Counted from the first letter of the stretch, positions 32,980 through 44,283 are shown. The stretch: 64,000 bases of DNA from Haliotis asinina (GCF_037392515.1 NC_090290.1:1178001-1242000), one strand, 5' to 3'. The notes: generated by a model not told the origin, from the sequence alone. A program made the numbers and translations.

Positions 32980-35900
32980 GTGAGTTTGCTACTAAATATA
33001 TTTTGTGACCCATTGCCTTAGATTTTGTCTCACTTATATTGTATTTGAAATCTGTATTGTGAAATTGACTTTGTATACCTTGCTCTCGTTGCATAATAAT
33101 ACTATTTGAACGTTTATGACTTGTCTTTGTTCTGTTGTACTGGTTCACAAGGGGATTTCTTAAACCGTTTGTAACGATAAATTCTTAACCGTAAGAATAT
33201 GATAGTGTAAATTTAAAAAAAAAATATTCCAATAAATTACCACGTGTTAAGTTTTCTTCTGAACTGTGATAATTAACGTCTCTCGGGAAATGTTTCTTAA
33301 TGTCGATGTTTCATGAAAGCATTGCAAGACAAACGAGTGGCTGCTTGTTGGAGTTGGTTTAATATTCCACTCAAGTTTTGGGTACAACCTCCCCGAAACT
33401 CACAAATGTTTGTATGTTCAAAATGTATACTATATGTGTCTAATAAATACCTTAATAATTTTCAATAAAATACTACGGTGAATGAACTTAAGTTTTCTCA
33501 TTAGAAGATTTATCTTTGATATGACGCAATACCACCCTCCAGGCGTCTCAGTGTTGTAACATTTTCAGTGTTTTACTAGTTATTTTCTAAAATGTTTAGT
33601 TCATTTTTCAGTTTGGGGAAAACAAGATTCCACTTGTTTTGCTGACTTTATGAATAATAAACCTCGTCGAAGCCCAGTCGTTGGTTTCGTCATACTGTTT
33701 TTCATGGTAGGTTCTGTGTAGTCAGTGTTATTATGTGATGCGACTAGCATGTGCAGCCAGGAAATAATGTGGTTAATAATTTGGCATATTCGTTTTGAAG
33801 CAGATCATGGTAATTTTGTTGGATATCTGCGCAGGACATCGAAACTTGGTTGAAATGTCACGGTTCAGTTACGAAAAAAGGTCGACGTCCAATGCATTTG
33901 ACCTCGAACCAGTTAACGGTGGATTAAAACAGACAAGGAAATAATCCAGTGTTTTCACACCGCGATAATTCGGATTATGCGGTGGAGAGCACAGGCAATA
34001 GGAAAAAATTACTTTGTTCGTTCATTTTATTTCGTATACAAAATCATCCAGTATGAAGTAGGTGAGATGCGGCTTTTGCACACTCTCTGGTTTATCTGAA
34101 AAGATGATTTATTACCTCTTTTTGCTAGGACTCCGTATCTACTTTAGACCACTCTACTGCTGTATAGATATTGTTAGAATTGTTAACAAAATACATTCAA
34201 CGATATGCAAAACATAGTAATGTACGTTGTTTTGATCTGATATATCTGTTCCAGCCACATTGTGAAATAAGTCCTTTCGCGAAAAAGATATTTAATGGAA
34301 TGATGTGGACGGGGTTTGTCAGGTTTTGGCTGCTCTGGACACAGCATGTGTCGAACTAACAGGTGTAAATGCTTCAAATCCACGCGGAAGTGTAACTATC
34401 GCTGCTGCCTCACTAGTTTTAACTGTTAGTGACAGTAAGTGATGTTGAAATTGTCATCCAGTTTTTTAGATGAAGCTATTAAGTGAAGCTCCATGAAATG
34501 ACTGAAGTATGTCGATTGTTGTTACACAAATGATGCGAAATGTCTGACCCTCTTAGTGACTTCACGAAATGGCTGAAATGTTCAGTCACTGCACGAAATG
34601 ACCGATTTCACAATCTGACTGTGACATACCTGTTTATACTTTAATGTTTTTCTTAGTGACATATTGATGTAAGGTATTGACAAGGTGGTTATGTGTACTT
34701 GGACATGGCGATGGGTGTGGTCACCTTTCACCATCCCGATGTCTTTGACAGTTGACACAGTGGAGTTACACGTCGTTTCTGTGCACATCCGGGATAGCTA
34801 ATTTCCCTTCACTGGGTTCATACATCCACTAAGACATTGACATCTTCCACTATGAAGAAATCTATGATTTAACTCTGCATTTGCAATTGAATGCAATCTA
34901 TCGTGTGTCCGTTCCTTATATATCCTTGAATGAAAATAGGTTAATCACTGTGAAATTCACTATCTACGTGGTTGAAAGTGTTAAAACAACACCTTCAACA
35001 TCAAAGCTTACCGCGGATCGACTTCGTGTCCATAGGGAAATTCTCGACTATAAACCTTTTGTCGATGTAACCATGGGTTAAACACACACACACGCACGCA
35101 CGCACGCACACATACTTCGTGATGTAGTTGCAGTATTGTGTGATGGAAACACACCAACTCACCTCTGGAACAATTACCATCAACAACCTCATGGTTCCAT
35201 CATTAATGGCTTGACCAATTTCATCATTACGTGTAAAAGGTTTTTCTAGCATTAAACAGCAACGACTAGTGCATTTGCATCCAGGTGCACATGCCATGAG
35301 ACAATTTCATCAATGTTTTATCTAGATCGGTCGTTACAAGCCTTTACGTGAAACCGCGCCAACCTAACTTAACCTAACCTGAAAATATGTACATGCTATG
35401 GATGTGTTTCATATACAGCTATGATACCGTATCAGTTACTATTATCGTATCACATACCTCATCATGGAACAACAATGCCAGCTTCCATTGTGACCAACCA
35501 TTAAACATTACAGATGTTAGATTTATTCCGATGGAGTCGAATTCGCCCTTGGTTTCGTCTGTAAAGAAGGTGTTGATATGCCTTGTTTCTAGAATGTGGA
35601 TCAAACAATTACTTCAAACATGGGTGTATAATTTCTTGAATGCTATATGTTCCAGTGTTTTTATTACTCTCCATCTTGATGACTATTTGTAATGCTGCAC
35701 AGTTTCCACATTAAAGAATCATGTCAAAATATACAATCTATGCCATTCTGACTTTGGTGCAAGAATTATGATGCTGACATTTCAAGGGGCAGGTTGCCCA
35801 TATAACAGTCCACTCTGTAGGGTATGTAATAATACATTATCTGTGGCATTGGGTTCGAATCAGGGATTACCTCTAATATCATTTTTTGTTTATTTTTACC

Positions 35901-36000
35901 GCACCGGTATGTCTCACAAAATGTCTAACTGAAATACTGCTTTTTAAAAAATAATATTTACGAAAGTATTTTGTTAGAACGCGACTCTCTCACCGGTGCG
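32980..36000. other. No gene recognised; short tracts
   Basis: (CA/CG)n occurs at about 35083-35113, and aacctaacttaacctaacct, a short TTAGG-type run, at about 35360-35381. Frames at 34171-34383, 34881-35297 and 35387-35692 have no recognisable domains. It may be the leader intron of the GPCR. Confidence 0.35.
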
Positions 36001-36158
36001 CTGGAGTAGCTTGGTTAACGTTTGCTCGTCCACCGAGACCGGGTTCGATTCCTAGCATGTGTACAAAGAGTGAGGATCATTTCTGGTATCCCCCGTCTTG
36101 ATATTGCTGGAATATTGCTAACAGCAGCGTAGAACTACACTCACACAGAACATTACAT
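36001..36158 (+). mobile_element. Family A SINE, + orientation
   Basis: ggagtagcttggttaacg, the B box gggttcgattcc, catttctggtatcccccg, attgctggaatattgctaac and gcagcgtagaactacactca are in order, with a short tail. Confidence 0.85.
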
Positions 36159-36189
36159 CAGGTCCCCGTTATATCTGCACCTAGATACA

Positions 36190-36395
36190 TGTAGAGATCT
36201 GGAGTGGAACTGGTTTCAGCAACCCATTTTGACAAGGGACTAACGGGATTGGGCTGTCGTATGCCATCGCATCCCATTGTGTAGATCGATGCAAATGGGG
36301 TGGATCAGTTGATTGTCTGATCCACCATTTACAGGCCGCCGTTAAATAGTTTAAATGTTGCTGAGTTCGGCGTTAAACAACACACAACAAACCTG
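36190..36395 (+). mobile_element. Family B copy, + orientation
   Basis: ctggtttcagcaacccattt, ctaacgggattgggctgtcg, tgtgtagatcgatgcaaatg, gattgtctgatccaccattt and gttgctgagttcggcgttaa are all visible. Confidence 0.85.
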
Positions 36396-36524
36396 TATCT
36401 GGATGGCTCTCGAATGACCTAACAGTAATTTCTTTCCTACTCCCTGTTTGCCAGTACGCTCGTCCATGAGGCTTCACTGGATTTTTGTTGGATAGTGTGA
36501 TCGCTTCATCAGTGTGTATTGTCA

Positions 36525-36548
36525 CCCCCCCCCCCCCCCCCCCCCCCC
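36525..36548. repeat. Poly-C tract of 24
   Basis: An uninterrupted run of C; length in the real genome is uncertain because homopolymers are error-prone. Confidence 0.9.
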
Positions 36549-36638
36549 ATCCCCCGGAGGTCCTACGTGCGTTGAAACAGAATTATACCTATCTCTCCTG
36601 ACAAGCCAGTGTTTTGTACACTCCGTTACCGAATGAGT

Positions 36639-36641
<3 letters not shown>

Positions 36642-36679
<38 letters not shown>

Positions 36680-36902
36680 AGAGAGAGTATGACATCACTG
36701 AGCATGAAAGGAGAGAGATAGATAGAGAGAACGAAACAGTGCCACTAGATTACGTTATTCCCAGAGACGGTGAAAGGGAGAGAGAGAGAGGGAGGGAGAG
36801 TATGACATCACTGAGCATGAAAGGAGAGCGAGAGATAGAGAGAACGAAACAGTGCCACTAGATTACGTTATTCCCACAGACGGTGAAAGGGAGAGAGAGA
36901 GA
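36642..36902. repeat. (GA)n with 112 bp direct duplication
   Basis: A (GA)n run is followed by a segment starting gtatgacatcactgagcatg at 36688 and again at 36800, each ending in a gagaga run. The duplication supplies open frames that run into the receptor reading frame but are probably not translated. Confidence 0.9.
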
Positions 36903-36974
36903 CCGACATTCTTTATTGACAAACAATCAGAACATAATCTAGCGTATCGAATTCACTGTGATTTCATGGTTGTT

Positions 36975-36987
36975 TGTAAATTTCAGG
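36975..36987 (+). other. Splice acceptor before the GPCR start codon
   Basis: tttgtaaatttcag/gatg ends at 36986, 45 bp before the chosen ATG. The paralogue has cttctttcag/gttt 35 bp before its ATG, so both genes probably have a spliced 5' leader. Confidence 0.6.
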
Positions 36988-37031
36988 ATGTCGAATTTGT
37001 GATCAACACGTCAAATTATCCAAGACATAGG

Positions 37032-38135
37032 ATGGACTTAAAATATAACGTATCTGTAGAATGGGTCAATGTCTCCGCCTGTCCAGTCATCGCGACCTCT
37101 GGCGAGTACGACAATCTTGTAACAGCTGCCTCTGTGATAAAACGTTTCTATATTTGGTCAGTGTTCGCATTTGGTTTCCCTGGCAACATCATCAGCGTTA
37201 TTGTGGTCACCAGAATGTGTCAGCGACGTCTGACAACGTCGTTGTTCTACGTCGGTTTGCTGGCAATGGTGGACAACATCGCCATTCTTCTGAAACTCGT
37301 GGAGAACCAATCCCAGAACAAGAGATTTGCCATGGACGACAGAAGTTGCCGAGGATTGTTTTTCTTGGGACTTGTCTTTTCCACGTACGCTAACTGGATA
37401 CTTACTACCCTGGCAATAGAGAGATTCGTGGCAGTGAGGTACCCGTTCAAGATGGCGGTCAAGTGGACCGTGAGGAAAGGTCTGCTACTTATTTCTTGTG
37501 TATTTGTGTTGCTGTGCCTCATCCACCTGCATCTGTTGTGGACCGTCATTCACTATGAAGGATACACATGCACACTGACATTAGAAGGTTCATCCTTTAA
37601 GGCCTGGTTCTATGTCGGGTCCTTCGTGTACGCCATCCTGCCGGCTTCCTGTCTCTTCATCTGCAACATCCTCATCATCGTCTCCGTCAAAAGGTCGGCC
37701 AACAATCGACGGACTCTGTCAGAGAACCACTCGGCCACTGTTGTCATAAGGAGACTGGATGCACAGATCACAACGATGCTGGTGATTGTGGCGACAGTGT
37801 TTGTACTTCTGTCGTTTCCAAGATGTGCGTTCACGGCCGCATATGCGTACTGGAATCCATCTAGTTGTTCCATAGGTGAAGCGAGAAAATATTTCCTCGA
37901 CGTCTTGACCACAAACATCGCCGACACTAGCCACGCCGTTAACTTCTACCTGTACTTCCTAGCTGGGAGAAGATTCAGGAACGCGTATTCCTCTACTATT
38001 CGGGAAATGTCTTCTCGGAGAAAGCCCCCGCAAACAACCTCAGTGACCTGTTTAAAATCTCATCAGCAGTTGTATCACACCCACACAGACAGTAAACTCA
38101 GACGGCCATGTTCATTGAAGCCACTGTCCCTATAA
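37032..38135 (+). CDS. Rhodopsin-class (class A) GPCR, orphan peptide-receptor type, paralogue 1
   Basis: A 367-residue seven-transmembrane receptor of the plasma membrane, expected to signal through G proteins; the ligand is unknown. N-glycosylation sites are at N6 and N13. TM1 is about 40-62 with the GN motif at 51-52, TM2 about 70-91 with Asp81, and C106 and C180 are the likely TM3-loop disulfide. ERF at 130-132 replaces DRY. TM5 has P204, TM6 P263, TM7 about 288-311, and helix 8 has GRRFRN at 312-317. TM7 reads NFYLY instead of NPxxY, and TM6 has LSFP where CWxP is usual. The start at 37032 has a good context (A at -3, G at +4) and follows a splice acceptor at 36986. The frame is open 60 codons further upstream, but that part crosses the intron-like acceptor and GA repeats. 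It is clearly paralogous to the receptor at 57206. The coding part has no intron. The closest families I can think of are FMRFamide-receptor-like invertebrate receptors; this is not certain. Confidence 0.9.
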   Translation: MDLKYNVSVEWVNVSACPVIATSGEYDNLVTAASVIKRFYIWSVFAFGFPGNIISVIVVTRMCQRRLTTSLFYVGLLAMVDNIAILLKLVENQSQNKRFAMDDRSCRGLFFLGLVFSTYANWILTTLAIERFVAVRYPFKMAVKWTVRKGLLLISCVFVLLCLIHLHLLWTVIHYEGYTCTLTLEGSSFKAWFYVGSFVYAILPASCLFICNILIIVSVKRSANNRRTLSENHSATVVIRRLDAQITTMLVIVATVFVLLSFPRCAFTAAYAYWNPSSCSIGEARKYFLDVLTTNIADTSHAVNFYLYFLAGRRFRNAYSSTIREMSSRRKPPQTTSVTCLKSHQQLYHTHTDSKLRRPCSLKPLSL

Positions 38136-39449
38136 GACCAGTTTGACCTGTTGGATTGTTGCCAACAAAAAACACACACTCACGCATGCACGTTCTCTCT
38201 CACACACGCACGCATGCACGCGCGCACATACGCAGGTGCACGCATCCTACCCCCAGGGACACACACAAACGCGCGCACACCTCCCTTCGAGGGGGTTTGT
38301 TGATGATATGCCAGGAGTTTACACAATTCCATCCCAGACAAGGTGAAATGTTGATTTTGATGAGATGTCTTACAAGGATTAAAAAAAGCATCACTTCAAC
38401 GCATGAGAAGTCACCTTCCAGTTGAAACTGTACAGCAAAGAACATGCACTGTCTGGCTGTGAAAAAAAACTTTCGGAATTACTTTCGGAAATTGGCATTC
38501 TTTTTTAAGGAGTTTCAAGGTCAAGTCACTACGCCACGTCTTGACGATGGGACATCGAACATCGCCATTGAAATAACGCACGCTGGAGATTGCCTGGTCG
38601 TCAGAGCAAGATATCACTGCGTGCAGCTCGTCAAAACTAAACAGACATAACCAATGACTGGCCCCGTACATTTAGGCCTCGAAAAACATATAAATAACGA
38701 ACAAGTTTCTTTAGTCAGTGTCTGTGTGAAACAACATATCAAGATTGTTGTCTAGCAAACATGTCCCTCTTCCCATACAAATCAAGACAATACACATGGT
38801 ATAGTTCAAACTATTATACATCACAATAACCTTCTGTTTCAATTGCTACTGAGTAAAAACGATGTATCGTGTAACTCGTTATATGTGTATACTTTTACTT
38901 TTCCACAACAATAGCCCATGTAATTAGTTGAATTTACACTTAAAAGTAACGCGAGTCAAGTAAAAAGTATACATGATACATATAATTTTCAACAGTAATT
39001 ATAAGAAATACCAACAGGGTCAGATTAAACACAGATTGAAGTGAAGCCATTTCATTGGCTGCAAAGACTGATAGTATCATTCCATTTTGGAAAGGTAAAG
39101 GGGTTGACAAGAATAGGTGTTCTGGGAAGGTCATCTGTAGTCTGTGTTGCGTCGAATCGATGCTGGGATGGGGGTGGTGGTCCTCGGCGTGACGAGCGAA
39201 TGCTTTCACTACAAGGTTACACCACCCCACACGTTCCAAGAAGTTCCAAACTCTATTTAAGGCCTGTCAGCATTGGAACTGACAGCTTCGATGACTTGAA
39301 TTCCCCGTTAATCATTTTGTTTCATAACTGTGATCGTGCAAGAATACAACGTTGACAAAATCAAAATACTCAGTATGATATCTCGTGACAAGGAACCTGT
39401 ATGACATTTACGTTAGTGTAAATTATTAGAAATGAATTCTTAATTCAGT
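38136..39449. other. Downstream of GPCR 1: CA/CG-rich tract, SINE fragment, no gene
   Basis: 38165-38285 is rich in cacacactcacgcatgca-type sequence. A family A head fragment in minus orientation lies at about 39176-39232 (gcgtgacgagcgaatgcttt, aaggttacaccacccca). No clear AATAAA follows the receptor stop within a few hundred bases. Confidence 0.4.
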
Positions 39450-39680
39450 AATATTCTCAGCAACATTCCAGCTATATGGCAACGGTCTGAAAATAATGGA
39501 CCAGACAATCCAGTGATAAACATCACGAGCATCGATATAGGTTGTTGGGATACGATGAAATGATCCCGTTAGTCAGGTTCACTGACTTGGTTGACGTATA
39601 TCGTCGTATGTCAGTAGCGTAGATTGATGGTCATGCCGTCGATCACTGGATTGTCTGGTCCATTTACAGAACGCCCACAT
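39450..39680. mobile_element. Two family B pieces, head to head
   Basis: 39455-39560 reads minus orientation (agcaacattccagctatatg, ccagacaatccagtgataaa, cacgagcatcgata). 39560-39675 reads plus orientation (gatcccgttagtcaggttca, cgatcactggattgtctggt). Together they form an imperfect inverted repeat. Confidence 0.75.
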
Positions 39681-39969
39681 ATGCACTACGCACATAAGGA
39701 AACTGTGCATACAAAAATTTAAAATCTAAATTTATCAACCCTGTGTAGACACATAAGGATTAGATACATGTATCCAGCATGCATGCACGTGCCAATTTCC
39801 GTGACGTCAGCGGTTTCGTCCTTGAGACGTGCAATACGTTGTTGCACGTGCATTCCGGGAATGAGAAACAGAGCAAATGAATACCACACAATACTGTCAC
39901 TTTGGAATGCTCAGCCCCGGCCCAAGCGATCAAAGTTAAAAAAAGTAAACGCCTATTGAAACGCATAGC

Positions 39970-40955
39970 ATGCAAAAGCAAACGTCTGCACAACGTCATG
40001 AGGCCATTAGGATGGTCCGTGGGGGAATGGCTTCACTTATCCACTGCCACCGGAACACCATTTCTGCACTACTGAGACGCTAGCAAACACAAATGACGTC
40101 ATCGATCGGCCATGTTCTGGACGTTCACGTGTAACAAAACCAAGACAGGACAGATGGATAAGGGTGATCCATCTTCGTCACAGGTTTCAGACTGCAGTGA
40201 GGGCTACTCTGACCATCCCAGGACTTCGCCGTATTCACCCCAACACAGTTCCACGACAGTTACGTCATCACTGGATCAGACCACGACGTCCCGTCATACG
40301 ATCTATCCTGACACAACGTTATCGACAAGGTCGCCGAATATGTTGCCGAAATCATGTCCACAGACCCTTGTTTTGGTGGAGAAATGTTGTTTTTACAGAT
40401 GTGTCCACGTCCCATAGTGATGGACGTCAACGTGCCTACAGACGCATGGGGGGACGTTTTGCACAGGCCTGTGTCTTTGAGAGGAATCGCTTTCGTGGTG
40501 GTTCCGTGACGGTTTGGGGTGGAATACCAGCACGCCCCCTAAACACCTTTGGTGATTGTTCAGCGCAGCCTGACTGGCGTGGGCTACAGAGATCAGATTC
40601 TTCGACCTGTGGCAATTTCTTTTCTGTAACGTCATGTCCCTGGGTTAACATTCCAACAGGACAATGCCCTCTCTCATATGGCAAAGGTTGCTATGGATTT
40701 CTTGCAACACCACAACGTTGACATGCTGCCTTGGGCTGCAAATTCAGCTCTCCTCGATAGAGCATGTTTGGGAAGAGATGGGTTGACGTCTACGCCGTCT
40801 TCCTTATTCACCAGATCACGTCCTTGGCCTTGCAACAGAACCTGAGAGAATCGGGACATCCCATCAGCCTTCCCTTCCTTGCACGTTTGATAAGCTCTAT
40901 GCGTCGTCGATGCACTGTTGTTCTCAATGCCGATGGTGGACATACCCGTTACTGA
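39970..40955 (+). pseudogene. Decayed Tc1/mariner-type transposase
   Basis: Transposase pieces appear in order in shifting frames. They are the start MQKQTSAQRHEAIRMVRGGM with a helix-turn-helix flavour, VVFTDVS (first catalytic Asp region, with the following Glu lost), NRFRGGSVTVWGGI, a QQDN-type segment encoded near 40655 (second Asp), SSIEHVWEEMG near 40750 (Glu of the DDE triad), and the C-terminus SSMRRRC to GGHTRY with TGA at 40953-40955. Several stops and frameshifts break it, so it is inactive. Terminal inverted repeats were not identified. It is a different lineage from the intact element at 42001. Confidence 0.88.
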
Positions 40956-41499
40956 GCTTGTGACATGGTCGTTTGACTCCTGTCCCGCTTGTGGACTTGT
41001 TATGGTTTCATGATCTCGTCATTAAAGTGTATATGTACCTTTGACATTGCTATCGTACTTATCAACTGGAATAATATTTTGCCAATGCACAGTTTCTTTA
41101 TGTGGCTAGTATATACATGTATCTGGAATAGTGCGGCAATAAACAGCAAACAAATAGCCGTAGGTAAGTCATTGTATTTGAAGATGCAGTCGCCCACTGG
41201 ATTGTCTATTCCCGACTCGTGTAGTTATAGACGCCTTCAGGTAGCTTTCATATTGCCGACTTCACCGCTTAACAAGAAAACAACTCTTCATAATGGCGAA
41301 AATGAAGGTTGAAGAGACATCGATCGAATAAATATCCTCTTACTTGTTTTTTTCGTCATAATCAATGGCATGTGCATTAAACATATTGTGATGTACATTC
41401 GCTGATCAACGCGATAGGAAAAATCTATGGTTTAATTGAACGAAACTAACACAGCGTGTCATCACAAGACGGAATGTTTTTCTTGTTTGTTTGTTTTTT
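40956..41499. other. Family B 3' remnant and unassigned sequence
   Basis: gcccactggattgtctattc at about 41188 and the tail accgcttaacaag at about 41265 mark a decayed family B 3' half in + orientation. Otherwise nothing. Confidence 0.45.
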
Positions 41500-41722
41500 A
41501 TCCACGCACTCAGAAATATTCCATCTCTATGGTCTGTAATATATAATCATCAAGTCTGGACTAGACAATCCAGTGATCAAAGTCTTCAGCATCGTTATAC
41601 GTAGTGGGCATATGATGACAAGTGTCAACCAAGTCAGCGAGCCTGACCACCCGATCCCGATCCCAGACAAGCCTGGGTTGCTGAAGACCCGGATGTTATG
41701 GGTACGATACTCCCACAATGAT
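41500..41722 (-). mobile_element. Family B copy, minus orientation
   Basis: cactcagaaatattccatct, tctggactagacaatccagt, gtcaaccaagtcagcgagcc, tgaccacccgatcccgatcc and gcctgggttgctgaagaccc follow the reverse consensus closely. Confidence 0.88.
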
Positions 41723-42000
41723 CAACTCTGTGGCGGCAAGGAAAGGCAAGAGATGCCGTTACTTCTAAGATCCTTCACTAATATATCAAACGTTCAATTT
41801 TTTCGGCGGAAAAATGTCTCAGTTCGACTCAAAATCACACAGTGACGCTGCAATGTGCCCTCGTTCTTTAACTGTAACAATTCACTGCAAAATTGTGCTT
41901 TATTACATTGTAAAGGGCGAACTGTATTTCATACTTAAAACCACGCAAACGCCATAGGTCTACATACGAACGTCTATTGGTGCTATTTAGGGAGCATATA
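41723..42000. other. Flank of the Tc1-like element
   Basis: No gene. It ends in the TA dinucleotide (41999-42000) that forms the left target-site copy. Confidence 0.5.
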
Positions 42001-42123
42001 CAGTATGGTTCAAAATTATTGAGAATAGCTAAAGCATTTCATATTATTAAACGAGAACAAATCAGATAAAATTGAATGTATTGTGAAAGTGAACTGACCT
42101 TTTCATGTTGTGTAGGTAACAAT

Positions 42124-43104
42124 TTAATATTTTATCAAGTCTCCTTGAGCTTCACGGCACAGTCTAAGACGGGTAGGCATACTTCCTATCAGAGAGGTTA
42201 GTGTCTCGTGAGTTATGCTGTCCCAGTATCGGACCACTTCTCTCTTCATGTCTACAATTTTTGTCAACCCCTTTTGATTCACACATTCCTTCATCATCCC
42301 CCAAATGTTCTCAATGGGATTTAAGTCAGGACTATATGCAGGAAATGGTAATGCAGTCACATTTTTCTCCTGAAACCACTGCTTGGCATGTTTTGCGGTG
42401 TGTTTAGGATCATTATCTTGCTGCAAAATCCAGTCATTTCCATAAAACACATGTGCACTTGGAAGGAGAAAATTATCTAATATGCTAGTGTAGCGTTGAC
42501 TTGTCAGATTTCCCTCAAACACACACAGCGGGGTCGTTCCTAATAAGGATATCCCTCCCCATACATGAAACTTTGGGCTGTATTTAGGTCGTCGATACAA
42601 CGGTGCTGACGCAGACTCTGTCCATATTTTCACATTATTGGGATATACCCATATTGAGCTTTCATCAGTAAAAATCACATTTTCCCAGTCAAAGTTTTCA
42701 TGTGCCAAACACCACTCAACACGCCTGTCTTTATGTTCTTGTTTCATGAGAGGAGAAGGAATTCCAGTCTTTTTCTCCCATCCAAGATCAATCAAATTTC
42801 TTCTAACTGTAGATTTTGATACAACTGTTGATTCCCTTTCTATCATTTCATACCTGATGTTGGAGATGCTTGCCCTTTGCTTTTTAGACGCTAAAATTCC
42901 CAGTCGGACGCGATCTGAGAAGTCCAATTTTCTGGGTCTCCCTGCTCCTTTCTGGTGCCCAAAATCCTTTCCCTCTTTAAAATTCTTCCTAATCCTATAC
43001 ACAGTAGAAAGAGGAGTTCCTGTTCTCTGTGCCAATGTATTTACATCATCAATTCCTTGATTACACAACTCAAAAATCAACCTTCTTTTATCTTCAGCAG
43101 ACAT
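42124..43104 (-). CDS. Tc1-like transposase, intact, DD34E
   Basis: A 326-residue transposase that would bind the terminal repeats and perform cut-and-paste transposition at TA sites in the nucleus. The N-terminal 1-110 holds two helix-turn-helix-like segments of the paired type (about 10-45 and 65-108) joined by GAGRPRKL, an AT-hook-like linker at 53-60. The catalytic triad is D147 in FTDESS, D230 in LQQDNDPKHTA and E265 in SPDLNPIENIWG. Exactly 34 residues lie between D230 and E265, as in Tc1-type enzymes. VWGGISLLG at 181-189 is the usual family motif. The length is close to the Tc1 norm of about 340. There is no stop or frameshift, and the start at 43104 is the first ATG before the N-terminal helix. 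The intact frame suggests recent activity. Confidence 0.95.
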   Translation of the reverse strand: MSAEDKRRLIFELCNQGIDDVNTLAQRTGTPLSTVYRIRKNFKEGKDFGHQKGAGRPRKLDFSDRVRLGILASKKQRASISNIRYEMIERESTVVSKSTVRRNLIDLGWEKKTGIPSPLMKQEHKDRRVEWCLAHENFDWENVIFTDESSIWVYPNNVKIWTESASAPLYRRPKYSPKFHVWGGISLLGTTPLCVFEGNLTSQRYTSILDNFLLPSAHVFYGNDWILQQDNDPKHTAKHAKQWFQEKNVTALPFPAYSPDLNPIENIWGMMKECVNQKGLTKIVDMKREVVRYWDSITHETLTSLIGSMPTRLRLCREAQGDLIKY

Positions 43105-43142
43105 TGTTGACAGTGCTGAGGAAAATGACGTCTGCTACAAAT

Positions 43143-43202
43143 TCAGGGGAGGTAACTCTAATTGTACTATACTCAGTAGGCCAAGATGAGTTACCTCCCT
43201 TA
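43143..43202. other. Hairpin in the 5' leader of the transposon
   Basis: gggaggtaactc and its inverse gagttacctccc lie 30-35 bp apart, between the transposase start and the right terminal repeat. It could be a subterminal binding site or a small insertion. Confidence 0.55.
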
Positions 43203-43297
43203 TTCCATTACTTAGTTTTAAGTATCAGTGAATCAGTTGAGGTGTTAGGATAGCTCAAAGTAAGAAGAAAAATTCTCAATAAATATGAACCAGACTA

Positions 43298-43534
43298 TAG
43301 TTTCTAAATGACGACATATATATGAAGTAGTGGGAAAAAGCTAGACATTTTGAAAAGCATAAAAATGAAATGAAATAATGTTTCAGTAAAATACATTCTA
43401 TCTAAGTGACAGGGAAACTGGCATACGAAAGCAAGAGACGTTTTGCAAAGGTTTGTAAGTAAATATAAAACCTCATTCAAACATCCGGGTATTTTGTGTT
43501 AACTTATCAATATTTATTACTTTCATCCATTAAT
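43298..43534. other. No feature recognised
   Basis: Short AT-rich spacer between the Tc1-like element and the LINE relic. Confidence 0.35.
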
Positions 43535-44262
43535 TATCCAGTTAGTATCCAGGAAGCACTGTTCTGTACTTGTAGAAGTTTGATGTTCGTGGCATTGAGA
43601 AGGGCATTCCTATAGTCAGACATGATGTGACACAGACTTGGATAACTGTCCTCAGACTGTCGTTGTCAAGATCGATGTTTCATGGACTTGCTGATCTTAA
43701 ATAGATGGATGAAGACAGATCTGCATGGTGACTTAACATGGTTTTTCATCGTCATGTTTCTGTCGACCTTGACTCCCAGGTGTCGCACGTCGTTGCTTGG
43801 CTCGATATGACTGCCACTAATCTCAAGAGTTACAGCTGGGAATTTGGAACTGTTAAAAGTTTGTTGTGCTGTGCTGTTTGCATTTGCTGTCATGCCCTGT
43901 ATCACTGAAAAATGGTCAAGCTGTAACTTGGAAGCAACTACTTGGGTAGGTTTTGTTCCTATATACAACTGGTTGTCGTCTGCGTATCCATGGAAGTTGA
44001 CATTGTGTTGTCGGATGATATTTTTAATAGGCAGTATGTAAATGTTAAAAAGGAAAGGACCAAGGACAGCCCAGTGGGACACCATAGCGCAGTTCACTTT
44101 TTGTGATCTGGATCCCTCGATCTGTCAGTGAGGTACGATCTGAACCACTGCAGTGCAGAGTCGCCAGTACCAACTGTTTGTTCCAATCTCTGAAGCAAGA
44201 TGTCATGGTCCACAATGCTAGATATATTGTAACTTGTTTGATTAATGTGGTACATGGTTCAG
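43535..44262 (-). pseudogene. Non-LTR retrotransposon reverse transcriptase fragment (CR1/L2/Jockey-like)
   Basis: Read on the minus strand, the fragment runs [30 protein letters not shown], then after a frameshift [13 protein letters not shown], the catalytic [32 protein letters not shown] and finally DYRNALL, LQVQNSAS and WILTG in another frame. The order is that of a LINE reverse transcriptase palm and thumb. Frame changes and the absence of the endonuclease part make it a dead 5'-truncated copy. Confidence 0.9.
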
Positions 44263-44283
44263 AGCTTCAGGGCAGAGGTAGCG

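Larger units (their letters stand above)
42001..43297 (-). mobile_element. Complete Tc1/mariner-type transposon, 1297 bp
   Basis: The left end cagtatggttcaaaattatt (to 42026) and the inverted right end tagtctggttcatatttatt (43272-43297) match at 22 of 26 positions. Both are flanked by TA (41999-42000 and 43298-43299), the usual target duplication. One intact transposase gene fills the minus strand. All parts needed for an autonomous copy appear to be present. Confidence 0.93.

Noticed and set aside
35387..35692. 101-residue plus frame and its 61-residue antisense
   Set aside because: I considered a membrane or secreted protein, but neither strand has a recognisable motif, signal peptide context or promoter.
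40164..40721. 185-residue plus frame taken as an Arg-rich protein
   Set aside because: It is a mixture of frames of the decayed Tc1-like transposase.
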